Below, piece after piece: positions 18,581 to 31,005 of a DNA stretch of 64,000 nucleotides. Source of the DNA: Carpediemonas membranifera (lineage: Eukaryota > Fornicata); assembly GCA_019828565.1 (NCBI GenBank), contig JAHDYR010000013.1:277556-341555 (forward strand), in the 5' to 3' direction. The position numbers and the translations under genes are program-made. Position 1 is the stretch's first letter. Each line of letters opens with the position of its first letter. The notes beneath the pieces are model-generated. The model searched no databases. It had not been told where the DNA came from and saw nothing but the letters and a program-made list of their open reading frames with translations.

Positions 18581-21500
18581 TCACTCTACTTTGTAGCTGT
18601 CGTACACTTCTGCTAGCGCTTTGAGGCCTGTTTGAAGGCCCTCCCATATCTCTTCTCTCCCCTTCATTACCAGACTCTGTAGTTCCAGGATTGGTCTCTC
18701 GTTGTACCATTTCCCCTCTGTTCCGCGTCTGATGTCAAGGTCTCTGGTCTTATCCCTCGCTTCTTTCCAGATCTTGGCCCAGCCTTCCCCCTGTCTACCA
18801 TGGGGCATTCGCATATTATGTGCGATGCTGACCCTATCCTCTGTTCCTCTGCCCAGTCTCTGATGAGTCTCTGTTCTCTGATCTGGTCTGGTTTCTCCAA
18901 GAGGATCTTCCACAGTAGGTCAATCTCAGTCTCTCTTGAGCACAGAGGGCACCTTCTCTGGACCTCCTCCTTCAGTTCGTCATCCATCGCGATGTTGGCT
19001 ACTGCTCTGCTCGGTCCCTCTCCTTTCTCTGCTGAGGATGGGGCTGGGCTGACATTTGCTATCACTGATACGATCCTCTTCCACTCTGCTCTGGTTTGCC
19101 CCTTCTGCGGTTTCCTGTTGATCATTGGTTTTCCCAGGAAGCACTTTCCTACTCTCCGGTCTCCTGCAATCGCTATCAACCCCTTGGCTGACTTACTTTT
19201 GCACCTCTTCATCCAGTTTCTGGTGATCTCCTCTTTACCGTACTCGAGTAGCGCTATCTTGGTCGCCTCTCTTCTGGTGTCGCTGAGGATTCTCTGCGCT
19301 CTGTCTCTTGCAATCCACATGATGGTACCTCGTCTCCACTCTCTGTCTCTCACTGGTATGCTCTGGTCTCTGCTGTTCACTGTCCTTTTCACTGCAAGCA
19401 TCTCCATGTGGGCTTGGAGGTCGACCCAACCGTTCATCAGCCTCATGGCGGCTCCCCCTCCGGGTCCAGTGCCTGCCATGATACCTTGCCAGTCATTCCA
19501 GATCTTCCTGGCCCCTGTCTCGTTTCCCCACACTTCAATTCCAAAAGTGATCCTCGGCCAAATGTAGATTTCTAGGAGGAGTCTGCTGGCTGTCGCTGGC
19601 ATGTCTGCTCTAGTCCACCCCGCCCATCTCACTAGGTTCTGGTACCTCTTGCTCTGTTCTTTCTTCTTCCCGATACATGCTCTGAGGGGGTCACTGCCAC
19701 TGGCTAACCATAGTCCAAGGTACCTCGCCTCTTCCGCTGGTAGTAGCGTGACGCCGCCTATTCTGACCGTGGCTGCTCTGTCGACACTGATCATGACGTT
19801 CTTCTGCTCGTTGACGCCCATTTCGTGTTCTCTGATGATCGCTATGACCAGGTTTGCTATGATCTGGCTCTGTACCGGTGTGTCTCCCGTGACTGCAGTG
19901 TCATCCACAAACATGGTTAGCACTGCCGGGAGTGGGTCTCTGGTACTTGTTGTTTCCACTGGTGGTTCTCTGATATCATAGGGCTCGCTCATGTGCTTTT
20001 TCCTGACCAGGTGGGGCCAGTTTGCCATGAAGAGAACAAACAGGGTCGGGGCTAGTACGCACCCTTGCTTCACCCCCTGTTTGTCCTTTCCCATGACTTA
20101 GCCCCTTTCACTGATATCCATGTCTCTTGTAGTGTGCTCTGGATTGCTCTGATAAGGTGGGCCTCCACTCCCATTCCCTGGAGTTTGTCCATCAGGGTGT
20201 CTCTTGGCACTGTGTCGTATGCCTTCTCTATGTCTAGGAACACTGAGGTCGTCTCCCCCCTTCCTGGTGCCTCTGCACTATATACTGGATCTGCTGCACT
20301 ACGTCCCTTTCAGGTTGGAATCCTGCCTGTTCTCTGGGTATGAACCTTTTGGTGGCCTTCTCCAGTCTCTTCTTTAACAGCCGACCGTATACTCTGTACA
20401 GCAACGGGGTGAGCGAGATGGGTCTATACGACTCTGGCTTAACTCTGAGTTTTCCGGTCTTGTGGATAGCTGACACTGTTGCGTATTTCCACGTCTCTGG
20501 GATCTTCCCTTCTCTATATACCCTGTTCATAAATCTGGTAAGCTCCTTGAGTCCTCGCTCATTGAGTTCTCTTAGCATGGTCCCTGTTGTGTTCTCTGGG
20601 CCCGGGGCTGTGTCTCTCTTAATCTTACTGATGGCTGCTTTCACTTCCTCCTTGGAGAATTCGTCCCCTCCTATGCCAGGCCACTCCTTCCACTCTGGTT
20701 CTCTGCCTCTACTTACCTTCGCGTACTGCTTAAGCAGGATTTCACTGATCGTGGCCTTGTCCGTGGTGATCATTCCGTCCTTGAGCAGGCTGCCAGGCAT
20801 CCCTTTGTACTGGTTGTCGCACCACCATCTTCTGACTGCAGCCTCTACCATTGATCTCGATGCTTTGTATCCCTCTCTTGTGCTCTTGCTGAGGTCGGCT
20901 ATCCACTCTTCTCTGCGTTTGTCCCAGTACTTCTTCAGTTCGCTGTTCATTAGTCTCGTCCTCACCTTGTTGCCTGCTTCTGACCATTCTGTTTCATGGA
21001 GGTCGGCCCATGCGCTGTCTTGTACTATCTGCTCTCGTGGTTTGGCTCTCTTCTCCCCGGCTGGTTCCCCCAGGCAGGCTCTGATTGTCTCCCTCCCACT
21101 GATCTATCGATCCGTTTCTGTCTAGCTCCTTGATTGTTGTGTGGCCCTCCCTCTCTTTCATATTCCATGTGTGCACTCCTGGCATTTCCAGGCCACTGTC
21201 ATCGTCTCTGTTGGCTCTGTATCGGGGTTCTTCCCAGGCAAGCTTGACCCCTTCGTGGGCCGACCCCCATACTCCCAGCACTGTCGAGCTGACCACTTGA
21301 ATCTCTGCTTTCCTGATTCCCTCTGAGACCATTGCGAAGTCCGGTGTGGTGTTGCCACTGGATAATGTGCCCCTCTCTGGTATGATTGCTCTGAGTTTGT
21401 GTTTGTCCATAACATCCTTCCACCTGGTGGTTCCGTGTGCCGGCCCTGGGGCCATGTTCCAGTCCCCAATGATGATTGCTTCCATGTCCCCTTTCATGTC

Positions 21501-22021
21501 CAGTATCTCTTGGATGTTGTCTCTGAACTGATCTTTCACTGTCTTCCCTTTATCTGAAGTGGGTGCATACACTGTGATTACCATGATGTCTCTGCTCGTC
21601 CTCATAATACTCGCCTGCACTCTTCCTGACAGGCTGTCAGTGATGCCGACATCCCATGTTGCTCTGGCATGCGGGCTTACGATTGTGCCGATGCCTTCTC
21701 TGGTCCCGTGCCACTTGGGTGTAGGGGGTCGTCACCTGTGATTCCCAGTTGTCTGTTCACGCGATGCTGGCACCTGGTCTCTCTTTTCCGCTTTTCGTTC
21801 GTTGTTGCTAGTGTTTCCTCTGTTTCTCTGCCTGCTAAAGCGTACTGGAAGTCTATGAAGCTGTGGACTCTTGTGTTTGCTGTTCTCCATGTCTCTTGTA
21901 TACAAACCGCTTCAATGTCTCTGAGTTTGGTTTGAATTGCTGTTGCTATTGATGCCGTGAAGTCCTTTCCTCGTCCTATGTGCCCCTGAGTGTTCAGGCT
22001 TAAGATCTTGAACGTTTCCAT
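18581..22021 (-). CDS. LINE ORF2: endonuclease-reverse transcriptase, several frameshifts
   Basis: From 22021: an APE-type endonuclease with SLNTQGHIG, CIQETW, VYAPTSD, GDWNMAP and SAHEGV. Then RT: APGPENTTGTM, RPISLTPLLYR, EQAGFQPERD, FLDIEKAYDTV, GVKQGCVLAPTLF and the catalytic FVDD. A C-terminal zinc knuckle (CPLC ... HIICEC) and a final helix (WEGL..GLKALAEVYDSY) complete it. It nicks target DNA and copies element RNA in place. The frame breaks at about 21725, 20255, 20105 and 18790, each at or beside a short C or G run. A diverged copy of the last 70 codons lies at 25026-25241. Confidence 0.88.
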
Positions 22022-22354
22022 GTTGTACTATGCTCTGATCCTTATCCTGCGAATTCTGAGAATTTCTGCAGGGGCTAAGGGTTCACTGTGTCTCTGTCCC
22101 GTCAAGGGGCCTCGATGCCGGTCTTGGTAACCCTTGGCGGGCCAGCCTCCGTGCTTCTTGGTGACCGATTCGCCCTCGGGCATGGATACTTAGGAGGGGG
22201 CGCAGTGGCGTGACCCCCCCTTTGGCTGCCGCCTGCAACCTACTGGCAGTGCCCGTGGGCTAATGCCAGGCCCTGGGTGGGAGCCAGGGTTATATAAAGA
22301 AAGAAAGTCTGATACACTAGTTTCTGAAAGAATACTGCTTTATCTCTGATCCAC
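22022..22354 (-). other. LINE ORF1-ORF2 spacer
   Basis: A 333-bp non-coding spacer with a GC-rich middle (ggagggggcgcagtggcgtg ...) and a short aaagaaagaaag run at about 22297-22309. No ORF is seen; it could carry a re-initiation or ribozyme-like structure, but I cannot show one. Confidence 0.4.
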
Positions 22355-25300
22355 TTACTCCTCCGAGACCTCACTTTCACTGGCATCATCATACGGTTCA
22401 GGGTCGCGGGCCTGACCACCTTGCATGTTGGCCATGAAGGACATGAACTGTGTCATCATCTCCATGGGGTCCATCTGTCTGGTGGTCCTGGTTCTCCTGC
22501 TCTTGTTCCTGCGACGGGGCACTACCGCGGCGTCTCTGTTCTTGACCATCTCAATCGGTGGTCTGACAAGGGGGTCGGGTTCAGTGCCTGCCAGGTCTGC
22601 GGGTCTCTGCCGGGCGGCCTTGAGGGCTGAGATTTCTCGCTGTGCCTCTGCCAGTTGAAGTAGGAGCCTCTGTTTCTCGGCGTCCTGCTGGTCCGGTAGT
22701 CTGCTTCTTACCGTCCCAGCGGTGTCGTCACTGTGTCTGCTCCTCTTTCCTGACTCGGATAGGTCGTCTCTGCCTTGGCTGCCTCGCTTGCCGGCTGCTG
22801 AGGAGTGGTTGCCTCTGCGGTTGTCTCTGGCTGTTCCAAGATGTTCTCTAAACCACTCGTTTCTCTCCCGCTGGCGCCTCTCTGCCTCTTCGAAGTCGGG
22901 TCTGATCCGGAGACCGTCCTGTTCTGCTCTGTTGGCCCTGGCTTCCAGACGTTCGAGCTCCGTGTCGCGTTCATAGATTTCAGGACGTCTGATTTCTCTG
23001 TCGATGAGGCGCCCAGCCTCTCTGTCGTCAGGGTGTCTGATGTCTCTTTCGGTGGGTTGGTCAGCTTCTCTGGCGATGGGGCGTCTGACCTCATAGTCAG
23101 CCGGACGTCTGGCCTCTCTGTCGGCCAGGTGTATGGCTTCTCTGTGGGTGGGATGTCCGATCTCTCTGCCAGTAGGGCGCCTGACTTCCTGGTCGACCGA
23201 CCGTCTGGCCTCTCTGTCAACTTGGTGACCCACCTCTCTGTCGTGGTGTCTCTCATCTCTGATGTCCGGGCGTCTGATCTCTCTGTGGTCACGGCGCTCG
23301 TCCTCGCGGCGTCTGTCCACCCGGGTTGCAGGGTCCAGGATGTCTCTGAAGTTCCTGCCTACCACTTGGTGCTCGACTTCGCCGACTGCCGTCTGGAGGT
23401 GAGTGTCTCTGTACGTGACCCTGAAGGGCATCTCGTCCTTGCCGTCCACGTCGGGTTTGTATCCGCTGGGTGGGATGCCCCCCATTCTGACTCTGGCCTC
23501 TTCCGGGATCACTGTGGTGACCATGCGTCGGCCTTCCCAGCGCATGCGCTTCAGGATAGACCCCGCGTCTCTGGTTCTGATCAGTCCCCAGTCTCTGGGG
23601 ATGAATGCGACTCTGATGGAGGCTCTGGCGTTCGGGGGGGCTTTGACATTGGCTATGCGCCCTTCAAACTCTCTGAGTGCCTCTGCTAGCTCTTCGCATC
23701 CCCAGGTCTCTTGCCGGGCGATGCGCTCTCTGCTGGGCCACCAGTTGACGAGCTGTGACAGTGTGACCATGTTCTCTTCGTTGTGCGCTCCAAGGCCGGC
23801 TCGGCCCTGGACCGCTCTGAGTTGCTCTGGGTTGTCTAGCTCCTCTTCCAGTGTCCAGATAGGGTTCCTAGTGACTCTGTTGTCTCTGTCAGTGAAGGCG
23901 TCAGGGGATAGGAGCAGGCCCTTCATCCCCATCGCTACCTCTGCAAATCCGAAGCCAATGCCGAACCTGTGTTCTCTGTCTGGCACTACGAGGAACCTGT
24001 TGCCTTGGTGCCCGTCTCTGATCTCTCTGAACGCTGGGTGGGGGCCAAACTCCTGGAACGCTGTGTGCCTCGGCTGGAACCCCAGCCCTGCTACGATGTC
24101 ACTGCTTTCTCTGGCTGCTCTGACCTCTTCCTCAATGGCTGGCTGCAGCAGTCTGAGGGCGTCCTCTAACTCACCGATGCCGTTGGTGCCTCTGAATAGT
24201 GCTAGAACTCTGATTGCGAACAGTGTGCTGTCCGCCAGTGCGAAAGAAAGAAAGAAAGAAAATTTATGGTGCCTGGTATCGGGCCCCGGTTACTTAGGCT
24301 GATCTCCCTTATTACTGGAGCCGAGTTCCCCGGGGCGCTGCCTCCTCCCTGCGATTGAACTTGTCAGCTGCGTCCAACGAGCGATTCGGTGCTACTGCTT
24401 CCGCTCACTCCCGATTTCACTTCCCCCCATAGGCCTTCGCCATCTCCGTGCGCTGAGCGCTTTCCTGTCTCCCTGTAAACCCGGCAGCTTCCAGGGAGCC
24501 TGGGGGTCTGTCCTCGGTGCTTCCACAGGCAGGTTTGTCCTGCAAGACCTTCTCTATAGCACTCCCTGATTCCCTGCAGTCCCTACGGGGTCGTTCAAGC
24601 ATGGCACCCTCTCCTCTTTCCAGATTCCCTGTTCAGTGCCCCCACGACCCTGTTAAGTGGCCTACCCGTGGGCGGGGAAAGCAACTAAGTCCCTCTCATC
24701 TACCCCTGTTAGGCGGCGTGGGCTAGGGCTAACACAGACTCTAGATCTGCAAGGCCTAGTACCCCTTATGATAGTTCTCTTGTGCTACACTTCCCAGCGT
24801 CCCTCTATCGTTCACAAGGGCGGCGGGGACGTCATGTCCCCCGTATCCCATGCTCAGTCCCTGCAGTTTCCTTAGGTTCACCGCGAGTGGTGCAACCATC
24901 CAATTGATGGATTTCCTCTGTCCCTGGCCCTGCCCTCTCCCTGGGAAACATGGGGGTCTCCCCTTGATCCCAGAGTCTATGCTTCCCTGCCCCCTTTCTG
25001 GATGTGGTGTTCCTTATCTATCCATCTATTCTATAGCTATCATAGACCTTTGCCAGGGCTCTCAGCCCAGCTCGCAGTCCTTCCCATATCTCTTCCGACC
25101 CTGTTAACACTAGTTGTTGCACCTCTAAGATTGGCCTCTTCTCATACCACCTCCCATTCGGGCCTCTTCTGACTTGCAATTCCCTGGTCCTCTCCTTAGC
25201 TGTCTTCCATATCTTTTCCCAGTCATCTCCTCTTTCAACTTTCCGCCAGTGCGCAGTGATAGCACCCCGCCGTGTGGCTGTGGTAGGGGCATACTCTCTT

Positions 25301-27142
25301 GGGTGCTTCCCGTGACTGCCACCGGCTGGTCCACAGGTCTAGCCACTCCATGCTCTGCGCGTTGTTGTAATTGACTCTGAATCTCTGTTCGAGGTCGGGT
25401 CTAGCCCTGACCAGCAGCGTTGGCAGCTCGTTTTCGTCCACTAGTCTCTGTGCGAAGTAGTCTCTGCTCTCTGCGGCTAAGCCGTTCGCTGCGTCTGTGA
25501 GGAGGAACATCTCCATGTGCTTTCCCTTGGCGAACAGGTGGACTCTGCAGCCTTCTCTTCTCTCATACGCTTTGAGCTCCGTCGCTAGACGGTCGCCCCA
25601 CGCCTGGAAGGTGTGGACGTGCTGCTCTAGGTCTCTGGGGGGTCTTCCTGTCGCTATGTCCACGAAGGTCGCTGGTGGTAGGCCTGTGACAGCCCATGAT
25701 GTGTGCCTTGACTGCTCGACTCTGTTGAGCGGCATGTCCTGGTAGAACATACCGTGGCCGTGGCCGACCACTTCACTGCTATCCACATCTATCATGACAA
25801 TGCCTCCTTCGACCGGGATCGCTGGTGTGCCTTGTCTTGAGCTGCCCGTGTAGCTGCACTCAAAGTCAATGGCTGCTAGGACAAGTCTCTGGTTCGGCTG
25901 GGTCTCTGATAAGGGCAGGCTGCTGGTCTCGTGCTGGCTCCTCCCTTCGCCTGCCATCCTTCTGGCCTCCTGCTGATCTCTGATATGCTCTTGGACGATG
26001 TCTTCCAGGCTAATCCTCGGCGGCACCTCCTTGTCTCTGTTCACACTGTCTATAGGAAGCTGAGTGCGCTTGCCTGATGCCTCGCCCCCCAGCACCTGCC
26101 GCTTGGGGGTTCTTGTGGTTCTCTTGTTGGCACTGACTCTGTTTATCCTCTGAGACGCTGGGGTTGCCGGGGCTTGGCTACCACAGATACTGTCCGGCCT
26201 CGTCATCTCTACGTCGCTGTCGATGTCCGTGCTAGCAGACCTGTCCTCCTGGGAGGCATGTTCGGCTCTCTTGTCACGGCTGATCTCTGCTCCGATGATT
26301 TCGGCTCTGACTACTGCAAACTGCGGCTTGCCACTGAGCGGCGTCTCTTCCCCTCGCTTCCGGATACCGCTACGGCCGCTGGTGTCTACTCCTGAGCTAT
26401 TCCATGCCGCTTGCCACACCACTGGTGCCTCTGGTGCCTGCAGTCTCAGGATGTCTCTTGCCTCTTCCATGTACCTGGTGATGGGCCATGCCTCCGTGTC
26501 TTCCAGGTCCAGTAGAACTCTGAAGGTGCCATCCTCTTGCTCTATGGCTACTCTGGTGATGGGTCCTCTGTTGGACGGGTCCCACACTTGCTCGCCGCTG
26601 AGGCACTCGGGGGCTTCATCCTCTGCTGTCCCTGTGATGACCGAGTACATGCCAGTCTCTCTGTTTTCGACGCTGTCTCTGACGTTGTCCCACTGAATGG
26701 GGTTCTGGCCTCTGGGTTGCAGGACTGCTTGTTCGATGGACTGCTCCTTGGGCCATCTGGCCATGTCCTTGTGCCCTGGTCTCACTGATGTGGGCTCGTT
26801 AGAGCTGGCGATGCGCTGAATCTCTGCTTCTCTGGGGTCTAGGGCCTCTGCTACCATGATGAAGAGGTCGCGAAGCCCGTGGATGCCGTTCGGATGTCTG
26901 AGGATGGTGTCCCTGTTGTCGGTCACTCCTGAGGCTGTGAGGATCCTTCTGACGTTGGTTAGTACTTCCTTGCGGGCTGTGGAGCTTGCGCCGAAGGACT
27001 TTTCGGAAAAGTCGTCACTTCTGCGCAGTAGTAAGGTCCGGGCGTTTCCTTCCTTGATCAGGTAGCTGTCTAGTAGTTCTCTGATGGTACTCCACTGTTT
27101 TTGCGTAGATTCTCTGGTTTTCTCTGATATTTCTACCTGCAT
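22355..27142 (-). CDS. LINE ORF1 with Maelstrom/DEDDh-like domain, split by a LINE insertion
   Basis: Two collinear frames, 27142-25242 and 24241-22355, rejoin in register if the 999-bp insertion is removed, giving about 1,260 residues. The N-terminal half has an RNase H-fold exonuclease signature: AIDFEC (D-x-E, about residue 425), AKGKHMEMFLL, then CPYHSHTAGCYHCALAD (about 617-635). This holds an H-x-A-x-x-D motif and the C/H/C set known from Maelstrom domains. The C-terminal half has about 15 degenerate heptads of the type DREARRP (about 23330-22930), then an acidic tail. It lies upstream of ORF2 on the same strand, so ORF1 is the natural reading. A different frame (27317-27130) may extend the N-terminus. 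Confidence 0.65.
24243..25241 (-). mobile_element. 5'-truncated LINE insertion (999 bp)
   Basis: Flanked by the 12-bp direct repeat TCCGCCAGTGCG (24231-24242 and 25242-25253). It contains the last 70 or so codons of a LINE ORF2 (stop at about 25026; WYEKRPILEVQQLV and YDSYRIDG match the end of 18581-22021), a 760-bp 3' UTR and a TTTC-repeat tail (24243-24262 on the + strand). Short length, tail and target duplication are the hallmarks of target-primed reverse transcription with 5' truncation. The 3' UTR differs from that at 18201, so it comes from another subfamily. Confidence 0.85.
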
Positions 27143-29566
27143 TCACTGTGCCGTTTTTGTGCGTATGAAAAAGGTTGGCGAATGCATCGTCCTGAAAATC
27201 GGTCAGCGTGGCCTTGTGCGGCTCCTGTAACTGTGTAGGGGTCTCGGTTTTCTTCTTTTTCTCTGGTTCGGCCGTAAACTGCGTTACGGCGAAATGGCGC
27301 ACTGTCCAAAAATGCACGCTGATTTTCTCGCTGGGTGGTCTCGGGATTTTAGGACTGACTTCGCCCTAGGTAGTGCCTACATGAGGGCTATCTTTGGTCT
27401 CTGTGCCTCTGCTTGATCACTCCTCCTTCACCGTGAACATGCCAAAAACCAAAAGTGGTCGCGGCTTCTCGGTGTTCTCTGTGGGTTTCCCTGCTTTCTC
27501 TGTTAAATCTCTGTTCATTGTACTCTTGTATTGTCTCTGTGTTGGGCGTGGAGCTCCCACTCGCGCCCGGCGGGGATCCATGAATGCACCTTTGAGTTTG
27601 GCGGACAGGAAGCTGAGGCCGCTCCTTCTGAGCTGATGGGGGCGCTGTACCAGTTTACTGGGACAGGCCGTTGGCCTTTTGTCCATCCCCGAACATAGTC
27701 TTTCGACTTAGCTGAATTCGATGGCGGACTGCCGACTTCCTTGAACGCCTGTGTGGTGCCTCAGGAGTCAATGTGCAGTTTATGTAAACAGATCATTCCC
27801 TTTCGTCCTCCTGCGCGTCCACAGTAATTAATTACTGTCTTGTAGCTATCGGACAGTTGATTAGGGGGCAGGAACGTTAGGTTCTTAATGATCAGGAGAG
27901 AGAGCAGTATTCCGCCGTGCAATAAGATCAAGCGTGATATTTCGTCGCTAGAGGATCTTGGTGTGTATACAATGCTTTTATTCAGTGCCTCTCCCGATGT
28001 GCCGTGTAGAATTCGCACTTTGCATGCGCACAACGAACTGGGTGGCGTTTCCCATCATGTGAACGAGGCGAGCAAGATTCTCCAGTGTCAGGAGCGTCCT
28101 CGTTGTCCACGCGACGACATGAATGATGGATACAAGCAGGCGCCGTGCGAAACCTAGAAGCTGAATGATTTCCGCAATCTCCGTGCGGTTGGCGGTGATG
28201 AGAACGCAGTCTTGAACGTGGACAAGTTGCCTAGAAGGTCTTATGTCTGTATACGTGTGATTAGAAGCTGCTTGGTCCCGCCTGGTGGGCCTCATGAGCG
28301 ATAGGATGCTCGGACCCACGTTTCTCTATTACGGTGGATAGAACCCGGCGATAGAAAGCGCCGCTCAGGTCAGCGGTGCGGCACCACACCCGGGGGCCCG
28401 ATAGGGTCGATTTGCCCCGTGTTTCCTGGATGACCCAGTTGAGTCGTCCTGTGGCATTTCACCATCGAAATGTCGGAAGAACAGCGAAGATGATGGAGCG
28501 ATGCTCAGAATGCTCGATATTGCCTCTTCATTTCATTTACATCGCTACTTTGCCCCTTCTTTGCTTATAACCCCTCCCTCCTGACCACTTTATGGTTTTC
28601 ATGTCGATTTTCGCAAGTTCGCCTCTTCAACAGCGAATGACATCGACTAGGCGCCGTCAGCGCATACTACTTATTCTTTATTCACCTAATCTTGCCCCAT
28701 TGCGATCGTCCACAGCGTCGTTGTCCTCAACAAGCGTCTTTTCCTCATTTTCGCCGATCCAGCTCTAGAACGCTCCAAGCGACGCACAGACGGCGGGTCC
28801 GAGCGCTGCCAGTTGGCACAGGACTGTACGCCGGCGTCTATAGGGAGCGCGCGCAAGGTCAACGTCGGTTTTGACCATCGACGACTTCGACTCAAGAGCG
28901 AGGCGGAGGGACGCCAGGATGTTCCAGGGACGTGTATGAGCCGAGACAAGGCTCGCGGGGCCGATACAGGTGGGTGATGGAGTCATTTTCGCCTCACCAT
29001 ATCTTCGCCTGACGAGGGCGGGGGGGAGGTGGAGAGGCTCAAGATCGTGCTCAATCCGACAATATATCACGAGATCTAGTCAGATCGTGAGTCAATCCGA
29101 TGATTTGAGTCATTCAATTGACCGGTCGGTATACATGTCGCGTGCGAGTGTTCACTCAATAGGGGTGGAGAGCGGCCGTGTCGTACCACACACACCCACA
29201 TTACAGCCATGTGGTGGCGGTGGTGACCAGCAGCTACAATTATTCAGCCGACCTTCCAATGGGCGATAGCGCGATTAGCGTCTGCGTTTGAGGCTCGCGC
29301 CAAGTCCAGCCGGTCGGTGATACTAATATCAAGTGTGATCTTGATGCAACCTTGCTTGTGCGCATACCCGATGATGACCAGTTACCCGCCAGGTCGTGGG
29401 TACAATTCTTCTTGGCTGTTAAGGCAACGTGTCTTCCTGATGCCGTGATCAGATGGTGACCCAAGTCGGTCTGCCGCGTTGTATATCATGGACAATAAGG
29501 GGGCTGAGCCTCTCACAGTTGGTCGGGCGGGTGTTACAAAGTGCCTGATTTATTGTTGATTAGTTG
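27143..29566. other. Long stretch with no recognisable gene
   Basis: The first 170 bp may be the 5' part of LINE ORF1 in another frame. Beyond that I recognise no gene, tRNA or repeat. Short frames (for example 27978-28319 minus, 113 codons) have no family signature. It may be LINE 5' UTR plus unique host DNA. Confidence 0.4.
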
Positions 29567-30688
29567 TTAGAGTCGGCGGCCCCGACCAGCGAAGGCAGGT
29601 CCAGTACTGCGCGGTTCAACCCCGTGACGAGTAAGGTGCGCTACCACATCAGGCAATTCTAGCAACTCCGGCGTCGGGTACGACCGTGTCACAAACCTGT
29701 AGTCTTCCCATTTCAACGTGAGGAGTCGACCACCCGGGCCGTTGCGACTGCCAACAACTCGTTCCAGTCGATAAGTACGGAGCTCATCAGTGAACTGGAG
29801 CCCTCCGTCGCCCGTAGTCATGAGTACCGGTACCCACTGTGGATGGGCTTTGAATACCCGCATGACCAAGCGGAATCGCTTCTCCATCTCCGGTATATCA
29901 GAGGACCGGTAGCAAGCCTCTTGAAGCAAACCATAGACTCCCGGGAAGACGGCTAAGGCCAGGAGGTGGCAGAGGGACTTGTCACCCCTACCAGGGAGCT
30001 TGCGTCGGATAGCGTCCATCTCATGGTGCCAAGTGGCGGCGCGATGCAGGTCCAGTTCAGGTAGTGCCTGGGCAAGTTTCATGAAGGCCTGAAGATCGAG
30101 CAACACGCGACGCGCACAAGAAACACCCTTAAGTTGGCGTTCGACGTCTTCGAGGGAGAACTCACGCTCGAACCGCTGTTCACGGAGAGAATTAATAAGC
30201 GGGGTGAGTGTTAGAGCAATCGAATGGGCGTGCTCGCCCAACAGCCGATGGACCAGCCGGTTCAAGTCCGAAACGTCCGTTCCTGAGGCGTGGGAGAGCT
30301 GGCGAACCGTAGTAGTCACGTCAGCAGGCTGGTTGGCTTCGGGCTGGCCGTCTGGCAGCGTTGGGGAGCTGTCATTCCCCGGGGCATCGTCCGAAGAAGT
30401 CGGCGATTCGTCTTCTTCGCTGTCATCGTTCGAGCTCTCGTCTACCGACGAAGCGGGCTCTGAGTGACACACGGGACGGCGCACAAGCCTCTTGCGCCTC
30501 CTGTCGCCCGGCGCTACGCGTGACGATCGCAGATTTTGGATGTCGGAGCCCAATGTTGCACAACGGCGCTGCAGAGAACGCATTCGAGGATCATCAGATT
30601 CCTCAGAAGCTACTAGCTGCAGCAACCGGGCCAATTCCCCCAAATGTTCCGTCACCATTTGCACCAAGATTGGTGCAAAATGAAACAT
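29567..30688 (-). CDS. Unknown 373-aa protein
   Basis: From the ATG at 30688: an N-terminal hydrophobic/helical part, a basic patch (GDRRRKRLVRRP), a serine/acid-rich low-complexity linker (about residues 80-125), then a globular helical half with LHRAATWHHEMDAIRRKLP and LLALAVFPGVYGLLQEACYR. The long frame with a normal amino-acid mix supports coding. The layout (disordered acidic linker, helical core, position beside YR-element debris) would suit a retroelement Gag, but that is a guess. No catalytic motif is seen. A short palindrome (tttgcacca/tggtgcaaa) lies at the start. Confidence 0.45.
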   Translation of the reverse strand: MFHFAPILVQMVTEHLGELARLLQLVASEESDDPRMRSLQRRCATLGSDIQNLRSSRVAPGDRRRKRLVRRPVCHSEPASSVDESSNDDSEEDESPTSSDDAPGNDSSPTLPDGQPEANQPADVTTTVRQLSHASGTDVSDLNRLVHRLLGEHAHSIALTLTPLINSLREQRFEREFSLEDVERQLKGVSCARRVLLDLQAFMKLAQALPELDLHRAATWHHEMDAIRRKLPGRGDKSLCHLLALAVFPGVYGLLQEACYRSSDIPEMEKRFRLVMRVFKAHPQWVPVLMTTGDGGLQFTDELRTYRLERVVGSRNGPGGRLLTLKWEDYRFVTRSYPTPELLELPDVVAHLTRHGVEPRSTGPAFAGRGRRL

Positions 30689-31005
30689 CCCAATCCCGGA
30701 TGGAAAGCCGCTCAAACATGGAGTTATGATCTCTTTATTGTTGTCTTGATGTTGTTTAGTCGTTTAGTAGCTCTATCTGAGCGCAGTCGTGGTGTGAATT
30801 CCCGCTGCAAAGAAAAAGGCTCGTATCTCGCCGTAGAGGCCTCGTAGAGGCCTGAAAACACCATTTTCAGCACCAACCTGATTAATGGCGCAAACAGTTG
30901 GAAAGGGGCGGTGTTTCACCATCGTCGTGTTTGGATGGCCATAACCTGCACCCAAGCATTTTAAGGTACGTCACATTTCGATTTTCGGCGAGGAAAAGCC
31001 GAGGA

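Noticed and set aside
22297-22309. aaagaaagaaag as a LINE 3' tail and element boundary
   Set aside because: Too short, no TSD, and ORF1 and ORF2 are collinear across it.
22805-23689. 294-codon plus-strand frame over LINE ORF1
   Set aside because: Serine/valine-rich shadow of the heptad array on the opposite strand.
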